DNA of 61,632 nucleotides, taken from NCBI GenBank assembly GCA_021203365.1, contig JAJQBI010000018.1, positions 1 to 61,632 on the forward strand, read 5' to 3'. Source of the DNA: Clostridiales bacterium (lineage in GTDB: Bacteria > Bacillota > Clostridia > Lachnospirales > Lachnospiraceae). The notes below the pieces were generated by a model. That model was not told where the DNA came from. It did not search any database and was given only the letters and a program-made list of their open reading frames with translations. This document shows positions 25,717 to 34,792 of the stretch, one piece after another; position 1 is the first letter of the stretch; every line of letters starts with the position of its first letter. Both the position numbers and the translations under genes were made by a program.

Positions 25717-26178
25717 ATGAAACTGGAATTAGATGAAATTTTTGCGCTGATTGACAAGGTGACGGAGGCGGGCCTGGCGTCTTTTCGCTATGAGGACGAC
25801 GATATCGGAATTCAGATAAAGGGCCGCAGGACAGCTGCCGGAAAGGATTCCCGCGGGAAGGCTCCCCTGCCGGAGGTGTCGGTTTCCACCCAGGGAGAGA
25901 AGGAGCCGTCGGCAAAAACGCAGGATGTGTCAGACAGTGAGGGAAATATTCAGAAGAGCCCTCTGGTAGGTGTTTTTTACACCTCGGATTCGGAAGGGGG
26001 AGAGCCTCTGGTCCGGGTGGGAGACAAGGTGGAAAAAGGACAGGTGATCGGAATCGTGGAGGCCATGAAGCTGATGAATGAGATCCGGTCTGAATACAGC
26101 GGGACCATTGAGGAGGTTCTGGCAGAGAACGGCCAGGTGGTAGAGTTCGGTCAGCCCCTGTTCCGTATAGGGAGGTAG
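25717..26178 (+). CDS. accB: Biotin carboxyl carrier protein of acetyl-CoA carboxylase
   Basis: 153 residues. The biotinylated Lys118 lies in GIVEAMKLMNEI, in a C-terminal biotinyl domain (about 78-153) after a Ser/Lys/Gln-rich linker. The N-terminal helix (ELDEIFALIDKV) is the usual AccB cap. It carries the carboxyl group from AccC to AccDA. Confidence 0.94.
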   Translation: MKLELDEIFALIDKVTEAGLASFRYEDDDIGIQIKGRRTAAGKDSRGKAPLPEVSVSTQGEKEPSAKTQDVSDSEGNIQKSPLVGVFYTSDSEGGEPLVRVGDKVEKGQVIGIVEAMKLMNEIRSEYSGTIEEVLAENGQVVEFGQPLFRIGR

Positions 26179-26181
26179 GAT

Positions 26182-26604
26182 ATGTTAGATACAAAGCAGA
26201 TTATGGAAATTCTTCCGCACCGTTCCCCATTTCTTCTGGTGGACCGGATTGAGGAGCTGGAGCCGGGAAAGCGGGCGGTGGGACGCAAGGCAGTTACCTA
26301 CAATGAGCCGTATTTCGCGGGACATTTTCCCCAGGAGCCGGTTATGCCCGGCGTTCTGATCTGTGAGGCCCTGGCACAGGTGGGTGCGGTTGCGATTCTG
26401 TCCCTGGAGGAAAACAAAGGGAAGCTGGTCTTTTTCGGCGGAATCAATAAGGCCAGATTTCGCAGGAAGGTGGTTCCGGGAGACATGCTCCGTCTGGAGG
26501 TGGAGCTGACAAAAATGAAAGGCCCAGTTGGCGTGGGAAAGGCTGTGGCTTATGTGGAGGATCAGGTGTGCGCGCAGGCGGAGCTGACGTTTGCGGTACA
26601 GTAA
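26182..26604 (+). CDS. fabZ: 3-hydroxyacyl-ACP dehydratase
   Basis: 140 residues, hot-dog fold. The active-site helix shows [21 protein letters not shown] (His and Glu). The N-terminal [17 protein letters not shown] is characteristic. It is 3 bp from accB and followed closely by accC. Confidence 0.95.
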   Translation: MLDTKQIMEILPHRSPFLLVDRIEELEPGKRAVGRKAVTYNEPYFAGHFPQEPVMPGVLICEALAQVGAVAILSLEENKGKLVFFGGINKARFRRKVVPGDMLRLEVELTKMKGPVGVGKAVAYVEDQVCAQAELTFAVQ

Positions 26605-26614
26605 GGAGAGGTAC

Positions 26615-27964
26615 ATGTATGATAAAATATTGATTGCCAACCGCGGGGAGATCGCGGTGCGGATCATCCGGGCCTGCCGGGAGATGGGAATCCTGTCGGT
26701 CGCGGTCTGCTCGGAGGCCGACCGGGACGCGCTTCATGCCCGTCTGGCGGATGAGTGCATCTGTATCGGCGGGGGCAAGGCCTCCGAAAGCTACCTCAAC
26801 GTGGAAGAGGTGCTCAGCGCGGCTTTGGTAACCGGAGCCCAGGCCATTCACCCGGGTTTTGGATTTTTATCAGAAAATACACAGTTCGCCCGCATGTGCC
26901 AGGAATGCGGCATAGATTTTATCGGCCCCTCCCCGGAAAGCATTGAGCGCATGGGCGACAAGTCCAGAGCCAGGGAAACCATGACGACGGCCGGAATCCC
27001 CGTGATTCCGGGAACGCTGACCACGGTGAAGGATCCGGCGGAGGCAAAAAAGTCGGCGGACGCCATCGGCTATCCGGTGATCATCAAGGCGGCGGCCGGA
27101 GGCGGAGGCCGGGGCATGCGCGTGGTGCAAAGGCCGGAGGATTTTGAAGATCTCTTCCGGCTGGCCAGACAGGAGACCGCCCAGGCCTTCGGGGACGACC
27201 GGATGTATATGGAAAAATACCTGGGGGACGCCAGGCACATTGAGATTCAGGTGCTGGCGGACCGCTACGGGAACACGGTTTATCTGGGGGAGCGGGACTG
27301 CAGCATTCAGAGACGGCACCAGAAAATGGTGGAGGAATCCCCGGCTGTGATTCTTGATGATGAGCTGCGGGCACAGATGGGTGAAACTGCTGTGAAGGCG
27401 GCCAGAGCGGCTCTGTATTACAGTGCCGGAACCATTGAGTTTCTGGTGGAGCCGGACGGAAATTTTTATTTCATGGAAATGAACACCCGGATTCAGGTGG
27501 AGCATCCGGTGACGGAGATGGTTACCGGAATTGATCTGATCAAGCAGATGATTCGGATCTGTGCCGGGGAGAAGCTGAAGTATAAACAGAAGGATATCAG
27601 GCTCCAGGGCCATGCCATTGAGTGCCGGATCAGTGCGGAGGATCCGGAGCACGGATTTTCTCCCTGCCTTGGCACGGTGAAAAATCTTCATGTGCCCGCG
27701 GGAAATCAGATCCGCGTGGATTCCTGCCTGTACGACGGGCTTGTAATCCCCCCGTATTACGATTCCATGCTGGCCAAGGTGATTGTCCGGGGGGAGGACC
27801 GGGAGGAAGCGATTCAGAAGATGCAGAGCGCCCTGGGAGAGTTTATTATAGAGGGAGTCACCACAAATCTGGATTTTCAGTACGAGCTTGTGGGCAGTGA
27901 GGCTTTTGCCCGCAATGATGTGGCTTCCATTAACGCCATGCTGGAAGAGAGGTGCGGATCATGA
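26615..27964 (+). CDS. accC: Biotin carboxylase subunit of acetyl-CoA carboxylase
   Basis: 449 residues, ATP-grasp enzyme carboxylating biotin on AccB. It has YDKILIANRGEIAVRIIRA at the N-terminus, AAAGGGGRGMRVV as the glycine-rich loop, EMNTRIQVEHPVTE, and the C-terminal domain. The ATG at 26615 has an aaggagag site; an upstream ATG (26591) is within fabZ. It ends in an ATGA overlap with accDA. Confidence 0.95.
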   Translation: MYDKILIANRGEIAVRIIRACREMGILSVAVCSEADRDALHARLADECICIGGGKASESYLNVEEVLSAALVTGAQAIHPGFGFLSENTQFARMCQECGIDFIGPSPESIERMGDKSRARETMTTAGIPVIPGTLTTVKDPAEAKKSADAIGYPVIIKAAAGGGGRGMRVVQRPEDFEDLFRLARQETAQAFGDDRMYMEKYLGDARHIEIQVLADRYGNTVYLGERDCSIQRRHQKMVEESPAVILDDELRAQMGETAVKAARAALYYSAGTIEFLVEPDGNFYFMEMNTRIQVEHPVTEMVTGIDLIKQMIRICAGEKLKYKQKDIRLQGHAIECRISAEDPEHGFSPCLGTVKNLHVPAGNQIRVDSCLYDGLVIPPYYDSMLAKVIVRGEDREEAIQKMQSALGEFIIEGVTTNLDFQYELVGSEAFARNDVASINAMLEERCGS

Positions 27965-29859
27965 AGAATACAAACGGACTGACCTTTCGGAAGCCGGTCA
28001 GCGAAAAGGTGACCCGGGTGGCGGAGATGGAGCTTCGTCTTGACGTGGAGGAAGGGAAGAATTCCTCCGGCCGCAAAAAAGAAAAGCAGCCGGAGGTTCC
28101 CGATGGAATGTTTCGAAAATGCGACGGCTGCGGGAAAATTGTTTACGAAAAAGAGGTGGAGGCGAACCGGTATATCTGTCCGAAGTGCGGAAAGTATTAT
28201 CGGGTCAGCCCTCAGAAGCGCCTGCGCCTGGTCACAGACGCGGATTCCTTCAGGGAATGGGACGGGGATGTGGAGGAGACCAATCCCCTTCAGTTTCCGG
28301 ATTATGAGGAGAAGCTGAAGACCACCCGGGAAAAAACCGGCCTTTCGGACGCGGTGCTCACCGGGGAGGCGGACATCCGGGGAACCCACACGGCCATCGG
28401 AATTATGTCCCCGGAGTTTATGATGGGGAGTATGGGAACTGTGGTGGGCGAGCGGATCACCCGTCTGGTAGAGCGCGCCACCCGGGAAAGACTTCCTCTG
28501 GTCCTGTTCTGCTGCTCCGGGGGAGCCAGAATGCAGGAGGGAATCCTTTCCCTGATGCAGATGGAGAAGGTCTCTCAGGCGCTGAAGCGCTTTGACCAGG
28601 CCGGTCTTCTGTATATTTCGGTTCTCACAGATCCCACCATGGGAGGCGTGACGGCCAGCTTTGCCATGCTGGGAGATGTGATCCTGGCTGAGCCGGGGGC
28701 CATGATCGGCTTTGCGGGGGCCCGCGTGATCCGGCAGACCATCGGACAGAAGCTGCCCGAGGGCTTTCAGAGCGCGGAATTTCTCCAGAGCCATGGTTTT
28801 GTGGATCGGATTGTCCGGCGGGAGCATATGAGAAAGACTCTTCACTTCCTCCTGGAGGCCGGGAAAGCGTCTGCCAAAGAGGGGAAGGATTGTCCGGCGG
28901 AGGAAGATGTCTGGAATGGAGAAGCCCCGCAGGCGGAAAGTCAGAAAAAGGAGGAAGCCTTTCAGCCGGAGGAAGGAGACCATTTTACCGGGGAAGAAGA
29001 TTCCCGGCCGGAGAATCCTCCGGAGGAAGAAAGCCATTCCGGGAATGTCCGGTCTTCACAGGACGGCCCGGAGGAGACGGTGAGTGCCTGGGAGAGGGTC
29101 TGCGCGGCCCGAAGTCTGGATCGGCCGGCGTCTATGGACTATGTGCAGGAAATATTTGATATGTTTGTGGAGCTTCGGGGAGACCGCTATTATGGGGATG
29201 ACCGGGCGGTGCTGGGCGGATTTGCCAGGCTGGACGGCAGTTATATGATGGTGATCTGTCAGCAGAAGGGTCGTTCCGCGGCGGAAAACACTCATCGGAA
29301 TTTTGGTATGCCCTCTCCGGAGGGCTACCGCAAGGCGCTTCGCCTGTCCAGACTGGCGGAAAAACTTCGTCTTCCCATTCTGATGTTTGTGGACACCCCA
29401 GGCGCCTTCTGCGGCATTGAGGCCGAGGAGCGCGGGCAGGGGGAGGCCATTGCCCGGAATCTTTTTGAACTCTCCGGAATCCGGGTTCCCATTCTTTCTG
29501 TGGTAATCGGGGAGGGGGGCTCCGGCGGCGCGCTGGCCATGGCGGTGGCCAACCAGGTGTGGATGCTGGAGAATTCTGTTTATTCCATTTTGTCCCCGGA
29601 AGGCTTTGCCGCTATTCTGTGGAAGGACGGGAAGCGGGTGCAGGAGGCGGCGGAGGTAATGAAAATTACAGCCGCGGACCTGATGGAGCTTGGCGTGATC
29701 GACCGGATCATCCCGGAGGACGGAAATGCCAGCCGGGAAAACATGGACTGGCTGGCGGTGGATCTGAAAGAGAATATAACCGGTTTTCTCCGGGAATACG
29801 CAGAGAAAACGCCGTATCAGATTGTGGAGGAGCGCTACCAGCGTTTTCGCCGGATGTGA
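27961..29859 (+). CDS. accDA: Fused acetyl-CoA carboxylase carboxyltransferase (AccD-AccA)
   Basis: 632 residues joining both carboxyltransferase subunits. The beta part (about 35-295) has the zinc ribbon CDGCGKIVYEK...CPKCGKYY and then the crotonase-like fold with SGGARMQEG. A Glu-rich linker of about 80 residues follows (about 297-375). The alpha part (about 376-632) has MDYVQEIFDMFVELRGDRY, DTPGAFCGIEAEERGQ and GEGGSGGALAMAVAN. Together they transfer carboxyl from biotin to acetyl-CoA. The ATG at 27961 overlaps the accC stop; the GTG at 27952 is also in frame. Confidence 0.93.
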   Translation: MKNTNGLTFRKPVSEKVTRVAEMELRLDVEEGKNSSGRKKEKQPEVPDGMFRKCDGCGKIVYEKEVEANRYICPKCGKYYRVSPQKRLRLVTDADSFREWDGDVEETNPLQFPDYEEKLKTTREKTGLSDAVLTGEADIRGTHTAIGIMSPEFMMGSMGTVVGERITRLVERATRERLPLVLFCCSGGARMQEGILSLMQMEKVSQALKRFDQAGLLYISVLTDPTMGGVTASFAMLGDVILAEPGAMIGFAGARVIRQTIGQKLPEGFQSAEFLQSHGFVDRIVRREHMRKTLHFLLEAGKASAKEGKDCPAEEDVWNGEAPQAESQKKEEAFQPEEGDHFTGEEDSRPENPPEEESHSGNVRSSQDGPEETVSAWERVCAARSLDRPASMDYVQEIFDMFVELRGDRYYGDDRAVLGGFARLDGSYMMVICQQKGRSAAENTHRNFGMPSPEGYRKALRLSRLAEKLRLPILMFVDTPGAFCGIEAEERGQGEAIARNLFELSGIRVPILSVVIGEGGSGGALAMAVANQVWMLENSVYSILSPEGFAAILWKDGKRVQEAAEVMKITAADLMELGVIDRIIPEDGNASRENMDWLAVDLKENITGFLREYAEKTPYQIVEERYQRFRRM

Positions 29860-29874
29860 GAAAGAAAGACGATT

Positions 29875-29915
29875 CCCCGGGGGATTTTGCAAAAGAAATC
29901 CTTCGGGGATTTTTT
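29875..29915 (+). terminator. Terminator of the fab/acc operon
   Basis: ccccg-gg-ggattt pairs with aaatcc-tt-cgggg around an 8-nt loop, followed by attttttg. Confidence 0.8.
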
Positions 29916-29937
29916 GTGAATACTGGAAAGGGGCGTC

Positions 29938-29966
29938 TTGTTCGAAAAGAAAGGATGTGATATGAT
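29938..29966 (+). promoter_or_regulatory. Promoter of the motor gene pair
   Basis: TTGTTC (29938-29943), 17 bp spacer, TATGAT (29961-29966), 40 bp before the ATG at 30006. Confidence 0.6.
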
Positions 29967-30005
29967 GATATCAGTAAATAAAAATATTTTGACAGGAGGC
30001 GAATT

Positions 30006-31649
30006 ATGGGGAAAAAAATAGTCAATATGGTTTTATTTCTGGCGGTTACGGCCGCCGGTGTGGGGCTCACCCTGTATGTGGGCCGGGATTCTGCAGATCT
30101 GATGGTGTATAATTTTATTTTCCTCGCTGTGATGGCAGTCATTTATATGGTCGGACTGTTTGGCGGTATGTTTCAGATGAACAGCCTTTCCGCCGCCTTT
30201 ACGCAGGCGTCGCAGCAGCTCACCACTCTTTTTGGCACGCAGAAAAAAGCGGACCGGGAAAGCCTGGGAAAGCTGAAGGGGATTTTTTCCAACCGTTATC
30301 TGGATCAGAAGATCAACGATTTTACGGACAGCATAGTCAGCAGTGAGGAAGGGATCGGGGAGATTGAGGACTATATAAACGAGGACGAGCTGGACATTCA
30401 TGTACACAGACGTCTCCTGGATATGGTTCCGGATATCTTCACCAGCCTTGGAATTCTTGGAACCTTTGTAGGCCTTGTGTGGGGGCTTAAGGATTTCAAT
30501 CCCACCGATTACAGCGCCATGACCAGCTCTGTCTCCGCGCTGGTGGGAGGCATCAAGGTCGCCTTTCTCACCTCCATTTACGGAATTTCCTTCGCGGTGA
30601 TTTATACATATGGGATCAAAAGTGAGTATTCTGCCATGACGGAAAGTCTGCAGGGATTTCTGGAGCGTTTTCATGCCCTGGTGATTCCCACGGCGGAAAA
30701 TGAGTCCAGGAACCTTCTTGTGGCCAGCCAGAAGATTCAGACTCAGGCCATGCAGCAGATGGCACAGCAGTTTTCCGCCCAGATGGCGGAGAGCTTTGAG
30801 CAGGTGATCACCCCCACCTTCCGGAAAATGAATGAGTCTCTGGATACACTCACCGCTTCCGTGACCCAGTGCCAGCAGGACGCGGTGCGGGAGATTGTGG
30901 ATGTATTCCTGGATCAGATGCACCAGTCCTTCCAGATGCAGTTCCAGGATTTTAACCAGGCGCTGGATCAGCTGAAAAGAGCCCAGAAGGACAATACGGA
31001 ATATGCCAGTGAGCTTTTCCGTACCATGAGCCGGCAGCTGGGAGACGCCTATATCAAACAGGAACACGCCCTGAAGGATGCGGTGCGTGAGATGGGGTCT
31101 TCCCAGAAGAGCTTTATGAATACGGCCAATCAGATCCTGCACGACAATCAGTCCATTCAGCAGATGCAGCAGCAGGATTATCAGGATGTGGTTTCCTATC
31201 TCAAAGAGGCGGAAAAAACCTCTGCCAACTTCTGGGTGGCCTGCAATCAGACCATGCAGAAATATGTGGAGACCGCCGCGGACGGAATGAAAAAGGCGTC
31301 CTCCGCCAACAAGCTCAGTGCCGATCTTCTTAAGGCCAACCGCCGGATCATTGAGGATTTTGATCTTAAGATGGAGGAATTTGAAAAATCGGAGGAGGAG
31401 ACCCGCAAAACCATGGAGGAGGTGCGCAGGCTTCTCTCAGAGATCGCGGTAGACAACCGGGGCCGGGAGGTTTATCTCTCTCCAGCCCGTTCCGCGTCGG
31501 ATCAGGAGGTGAAGGAGCTTCTTGGAAGAATCGAGGAGCTGCTTGAGACACAGGGAGCCCGTCAGGCCACATTTCTGGAAGATGCCTCCAACAGCCTTCA
31601 TGAGCTGTCCAGGGCGTCTCAGAAGAGGAAAACCGGTTTGTTCAGATAG
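30006..31649 (+). CDS. MotA/TolQ/ExbB-type stator, ZorA-like
   Basis: 547 residues. Two N-terminal helices (about 7-25 and 33-55), then a cytoplasmic part, then the channel pair of MotA/ExbB proteins: DMVPDIFTSLGILGTFVGLVWGL (about 138-160) and SALVGGIKVAFLTSIYGISFAVIYTYG (about 176-202). A long coiled-coil tail follows (about 215-540, many QQ-MQ and helix-forming runs). The long intracellular tail is what separates ZorA-type motors from flagellar MotA. It is paired with the next gene, 15 bp away. No flagellar, Tol or Exb genes, and no Zorya effectors (ZorC, D, E), lie nearby. Confidence 0.75.
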   Translation: MGKKIVNMVLFLAVTAAGVGLTLYVGRDSADLMVYNFIFLAVMAVIYMVGLFGGMFQMNSLSAAFTQASQQLTTLFGTQKKADRESLGKLKGIFSNRYLDQKINDFTDSIVSSEEGIGEIEDYINEDELDIHVHRRLLDMVPDIFTSLGILGTFVGLVWGLKDFNPTDYSAMTSSVSALVGGIKVAFLTSIYGISFAVIYTYGIKSEYSAMTESLQGFLERFHALVIPTAENESRNLLVASQKIQTQAMQQMAQQFSAQMAESFEQVITPTFRKMNESLDTLTASVTQCQQDAVREIVDVFLDQMHQSFQMQFQDFNQALDQLKRAQKDNTEYASELFRTMSRQLGDAYIKQEHALKDAVREMGSSQKSFMNTANQILHDNQSIQQMQQQDYQDVVSYLKEAEKTSANFWVACNQTMQKYVETAADGMKKASSANKLSADLLKANRRIIEDFDLKMEEFEKSEEETRKTMEEVRRLLSEIAVDNRGREVYLSPARSASDQEVKELLGRIEELLETQGARQATFLEDASNSLHELSRASQKRKTGLFR

Positions 31650-31664
31650 AAAAAGGAGTAATAC

Positions 31665-32741
31665 ATGCGCAGAAGAAAAAAATCAGATGAAGGCGGCTTC
31701 AATGTCTGGCGGTCGTATTCGGATATGATGGCCGGCATCCTTCTTCTTTTCGTGCTGATCATGTGTGTCACTCTTTTTCAGGCACAGAAAAGCTACGATG
31801 AGAGTCTGAAGGAGCAGGAGGAGAAGCTGGCGCTTCAGGAGGAATATACGCAGGAGCTTCTGGCTCAGCAGGCCACCCTGGAGGAACAGGATGAGCAGCT
31901 GGCCTCTCAGGAGGAGGAGCTGGCGGCTCTGGCGGCCCAGCTGGCTTCTCAGCAGGAGACTCTGGAAGAGCAGGAGGCGACTCTTGCGGCTCAGCAGGCG
32001 ACTTTGGAGGAGCAGGAAGCGACTCTGGCGACCCAGCAGGAGGATATCGATGAGAAGACAGAGCTCCTGGCGGCTCAGCAGGAAAAAATTGACAAGATTA
32101 TCGGTGTGAAGGCAGATGTGATCGAGGCCCTGTCCGATGAATTTGCCGCCCAGAATATCAGTGTGGATATTGATTCCCAGACCGGCGCCATGACACTGGA
32201 GGCCAGCGTGCTTTTTGCCTATGACGAGGCGGAGCTGACGGAAGAGGGAATGGCGACCCTTCAGACTGTGCTCCCGGTGTACTGCAGCGTCCTTCTGCAG
32301 GATGCCTACAAGGATTATCTGGCGGAAATCATTATCGTGGGATATACGGACACGCAGGGAGATTACAGCTACAATCTGGAGCTTTCCCAGAGGCGTTCCC
32401 TGGCGGTGGCCCAGTATCTTCTGGAGATTCAGGGGAATTTCCTTACCGCGGAGCAGTCCGCGGATCTGCAGGAATTTCTTACGGTCAACGGCCAGTCCAT
32501 GTCCAATCCGGTTCTGGACGCAGACGGAAATGTGGATGACGACGCGTCCCGGCGTGTAGAGGTAAAATTCCGCCTGAAGGACGATGAGATGATGGAGGAG
32601 CTGAACAGCATCTTAAGTGATCTGAATACGGAGGAGACAACAGACGCTGCCGCCGGGGAGACCGCGGATACAGATACGGCAGCGGAAGAGGCCGCAGACA
32701 CTGCAGCCGGTGAGACGGAAGAGACCGCTTCAGAGGGATGA
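31665..32741 (+). CDS. MotB/OmpA-type stator partner, ZorB-like
   Basis: 358 residues. A single N-terminal helix (about 18-38) holds the conserved ion-carrying Asp in RSYSDMMAGILLLFVL. A Glu/Gln coiled coil with tandem 14-residue repeats follows (about 45-140). Then comes an OmpA-like peptidoglycan-binding domain (about 160-310: VLFAYDEAELTEEGM, IIIVGYTDTQGDYSYNLELSQRR) and an acidic Ala/Thr/Glu tail. With the stator before it, it should form a proton- or sodium-driven rotary unit anchored in the cell wall. The coiled coil between helix and anchor is unusually long for MotB. Confidence 0.78.
   Translation: MRRRKKSDEGGFNVWRSYSDMMAGILLLFVLIMCVTLFQAQKSYDESLKEQEEKLALQEEYTQELLAQQATLEEQDEQLASQEEELAALAAQLASQQETLEEQEATLAAQQATLEEQEATLATQQEDIDEKTELLAAQQEKIDKIIGVKADVIEALSDEFAAQNISVDIDSQTGAMTLEASVLFAYDEAELTEEGMATLQTVLPVYCSVLLQDAYKDYLAEIIIVGYTDTQGDYSYNLELSQRRSLAVAQYLLEIQGNFLTAEQSADLQEFLTVNGQSMSNPVLDADGNVDDDASRRVEVKFRLKDDEMMEELNSILSDLNTEETTDAAAGETADTDTAAEEAADTAAGETEETASEG
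31950..32033 (+). repeat. Tandem 42-bp repeat inside the ZorB-like gene
   Basis: Two adjacent 42-bp units (31950-31991 and 31992-32033) encode QQETLEEQEATLAA and QQATLEEQEATLAT; a diverged further copy starts at 31867 (QQATLEEQDEQLAS). This is a length-variable coiled-coil spacer. Confidence 0.8.
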
Positions 32742-32919
32742 CCTGAAGATTACATCGCAGCCTTTCGCGCCTGTGCGCGGGGGAGCTGCAATGCGTGATT
32801 TTGAATTTTCGGGCTGCACAGGAGAGTATTTTGCATAGAATAATATAACGTGGATTTTGCGCGCGGAGAGCCTTTGCAGAAATGCGGCCGCGCGGGGAAA
32901 CCCTCATGGAGGAATAAAA

Positions 32920-33695
32920 ATGCTGATTTTTCTGGGACTGATGCTGCCTTTTATCGGAACCACGCTGGGCGCCGTGTGCGTTTTTTTATGAAGGGGAAGG
33001 AGAACCCTCTGGTGCAGAAGGTATTCCTTGGCTTTGCCGCCGGCGTTATGACGGCGGCTTCTGTGTGGTCCCTTCTGATTCCCGCCATGGAAATGAGCGA
33101 GGGGATGGGAAAGCTGTCTTTTCTTCCGGCCTCCACGGGATTTCTGCTGGGAATTGCCCTTCTGCTTTTTATGGACCGGGCGGTACCCCATCTCCATATG
33201 GGAAGTGAGGAATCCGAGGGGCCGAAGGCAAATCTAAAAAAAACGACCATGCTTGTCCTGGCTGTGACGATTCATAATATTCCGGAGGGACTTTCCGCCG
33301 GGGCGGTTTTCGCGGGGGCTCTTTCCGGCAGTGCCACTGTGACACTGGCCGGGGCCTTTGCCCTGTCTCTTGGAATTGCCATCCAGAATTTTCCGGAGGG
33401 AGCCATCATTTCCATGCCTCTTCGAGCGGAGGGAGTCAGCCGGGGCCGGGCGTTTTTCTATGGAATGCTCTCCGGCGCGGTGGAACCGGCAGCCGGGGCG
33501 CTGACCCTGCTCCTGGCGGGCCATATCACGCCGGTTCTGCCTTATATGCTGGCCTTTGCGGCGGGAGCCATGATCTATGTGGTGGTGGAGGAGCTGATCC
33601 CGGAGGCCAGCGAGGGAAAACACAGCAACCTGGGCACCATCGCCTTTTCCCTGGGCTTTGTCCTGATGATGATTCTGGATGTGGCGCTGGGATGA
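32920..33695 (+). pseudogene. ZIP-family metal transporter, frameshifted at a T7 run
   Basis: Zinc/divalent-metal importer of the ZupT/GufA group. The ATG at 32920 (site atggagg) begins a normal first helix (MLIFLGLMLPFIGTTLG), but after 23 codons the frame stops. The rest, from 32988 on, continues in the next frame with GFAAGVMTAASVWSLLIPA, VLAVTIHNIPEGLSAG and SLGIAIQNFPEGAIISMPL, the metal-site helices. One extra T in the 7-T run at 32981-32987 restores a full 258-residue protein. The 235-residue downstream frame alone (ATG 32988) would lack helix 1. Sequence error, slippage or real mutation are all possible. Confidence 0.8.
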
Positions 33696-33728
33696 AAAAC
33701 CATACGAAAAAGAAAGAAGGAAAAAAGA

Positions 33729-34604
33729 ATGTCGGGTAAACTGGGAAGAAATGATCCATGCTGGTGCGGAAGCGGCAGAAAATACAAGAAATGCCATGAG
33801 GCTTTTGATGAAAAATGCGCCCGTTTCCGGCAGGAGGGCTTTGCCGTTCCGGCGCATTCTCTGATCAAAACAGCGGCGCAGGTGGAAAAGATTAAAGAGA
33901 GCTGCCGGATCAATGTTGCGGTGCTGGACTATGTGGCGGAGCATATCCGCCCGGGAATTTCCACTCTGGAGATTGACCGCTGGGTGCACAGTGAGACGGT
34001 GCGCCAGGGAGGGATTCCGGCCCCCCTGAACTATGAAGGCTTTCCCAAGAGCGTGTGTACCTCTGTAAATGAGGTGGTCTGCCACGGGATTCCATCGGAG
34101 GAAGAGATCCTGCGGGAGGGAGATATTGTCAATGTGGATGTCTCCACGATTTATAACGGTTATTACTCAGACTCTTCCCGGATGTTCTGCATTGGCCGAG
34201 TAAGCCCTGAAAGGGAAAAACTGGTGAAGGTGGTGAAGGAGTGTGTGGAGATCGGCATCTCCCGGGTGAAGCCCTGGACACCCATGGGAAATATGGGCCA
34301 CGCGGTTCACCAGCATGCCCTGGAGAACGGTTATACGGTTGTGCGGGAGATCGGCGGCCATGGGGTGGGACTGGAATTTCACGAGGATCCCTGGGTGAGC
34401 TATACCTCCGCGGAAGGCTCCGGAATCCTGATGGTGCCCGGCCTGATGTTTACCATTGAGCCCATGGTCAATATGGGAAGTGATGAGATTTATACAGACA
34501 GTGAGGATGGCTGGACGGTGCGCACGGAGGATGGACTTCCCTCCGCCCAGTGGGAGGTTACGGTTCTTGTGACAGATACGGGCTGTGAGGTGATCTGCTG
34601 GTAA
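33729..34604 (+). CDS. map: Methionine aminopeptidase with SEC-C zinc finger
   Basis: 291 residues, type I enzyme removing the initiator Met. The first 25 residues are a SEC-C metal-binding motif (GRNDPCWCGSGRKYKKCH), followed by the pita-bread fold with the five metal ligands in DVSTIYNGYYSDSS, GHGVGLEFHEDP, FTIEPM and WEVTVLVT. SEC-C extensions are common in clostridial MAPs and probably aid ribosome binding. The gene stands 33 bp after the ZIP gene and may share its transcript. Confidence 0.93.
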   Translation: MSGKLGRNDPCWCGSGRKYKKCHEAFDEKCARFRQEGFAVPAHSLIKTAAQVEKIKESCRINVAVLDYVAEHIRPGISTLEIDRWVHSETVRQGGIPAPLNYEGFPKSVCTSVNEVVCHGIPSEEEILREGDIVNVDVSTIYNGYYSDSSRMFCIGRVSPEREKLVKVVKECVEIGISRVKPWTPMGNMGHAVHQHALENGYTVVREIGGHGVGLEFHEDPWVSYTSAEGSGILMVPGLMFTIEPMVNMGSDEIYTDSEDGWTVRTEDGLPSAQWEVTVLVTDTGCEVICW

Positions 34605-34683
34605 TGCTTTCTGACTGCAGGGCTGCAAATGGTCCGGCGGAACCGCGGCTCCACAGGCAGAGTGTTTTTTGAAGAAAAAACGC

Positions 34684-34712
34684 TTGCAATGCCAGAAGGT
34701 CTATTGTATAAT
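34684..34712 (+). promoter_or_regulatory. Consensus promoter of rplS
   Basis: TTGCAA (34684-34689), 17 bp, TATAAT (34707-34712). The resulting 75-nt leader may hold an L19-type autoregulatory leader, but I cannot confirm its fold. Confidence 0.8.
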
Positions 34713-34792
34713 AAAACACGTTGTAAAAAAGATGGTCCGCTGTTACCGACATGGGTATTAAGAACATCCAGATGAGATAAGGAGAGAAGAAC

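Noticed and set aside
30006..32741. Complete Zorya defence system
   Set aside because: Only the ZorA/ZorB-like motor is present. The next gene is a ZIP transporter and the upstream one is accDA, so no ZorC, ZorD or ZorE is encoded.
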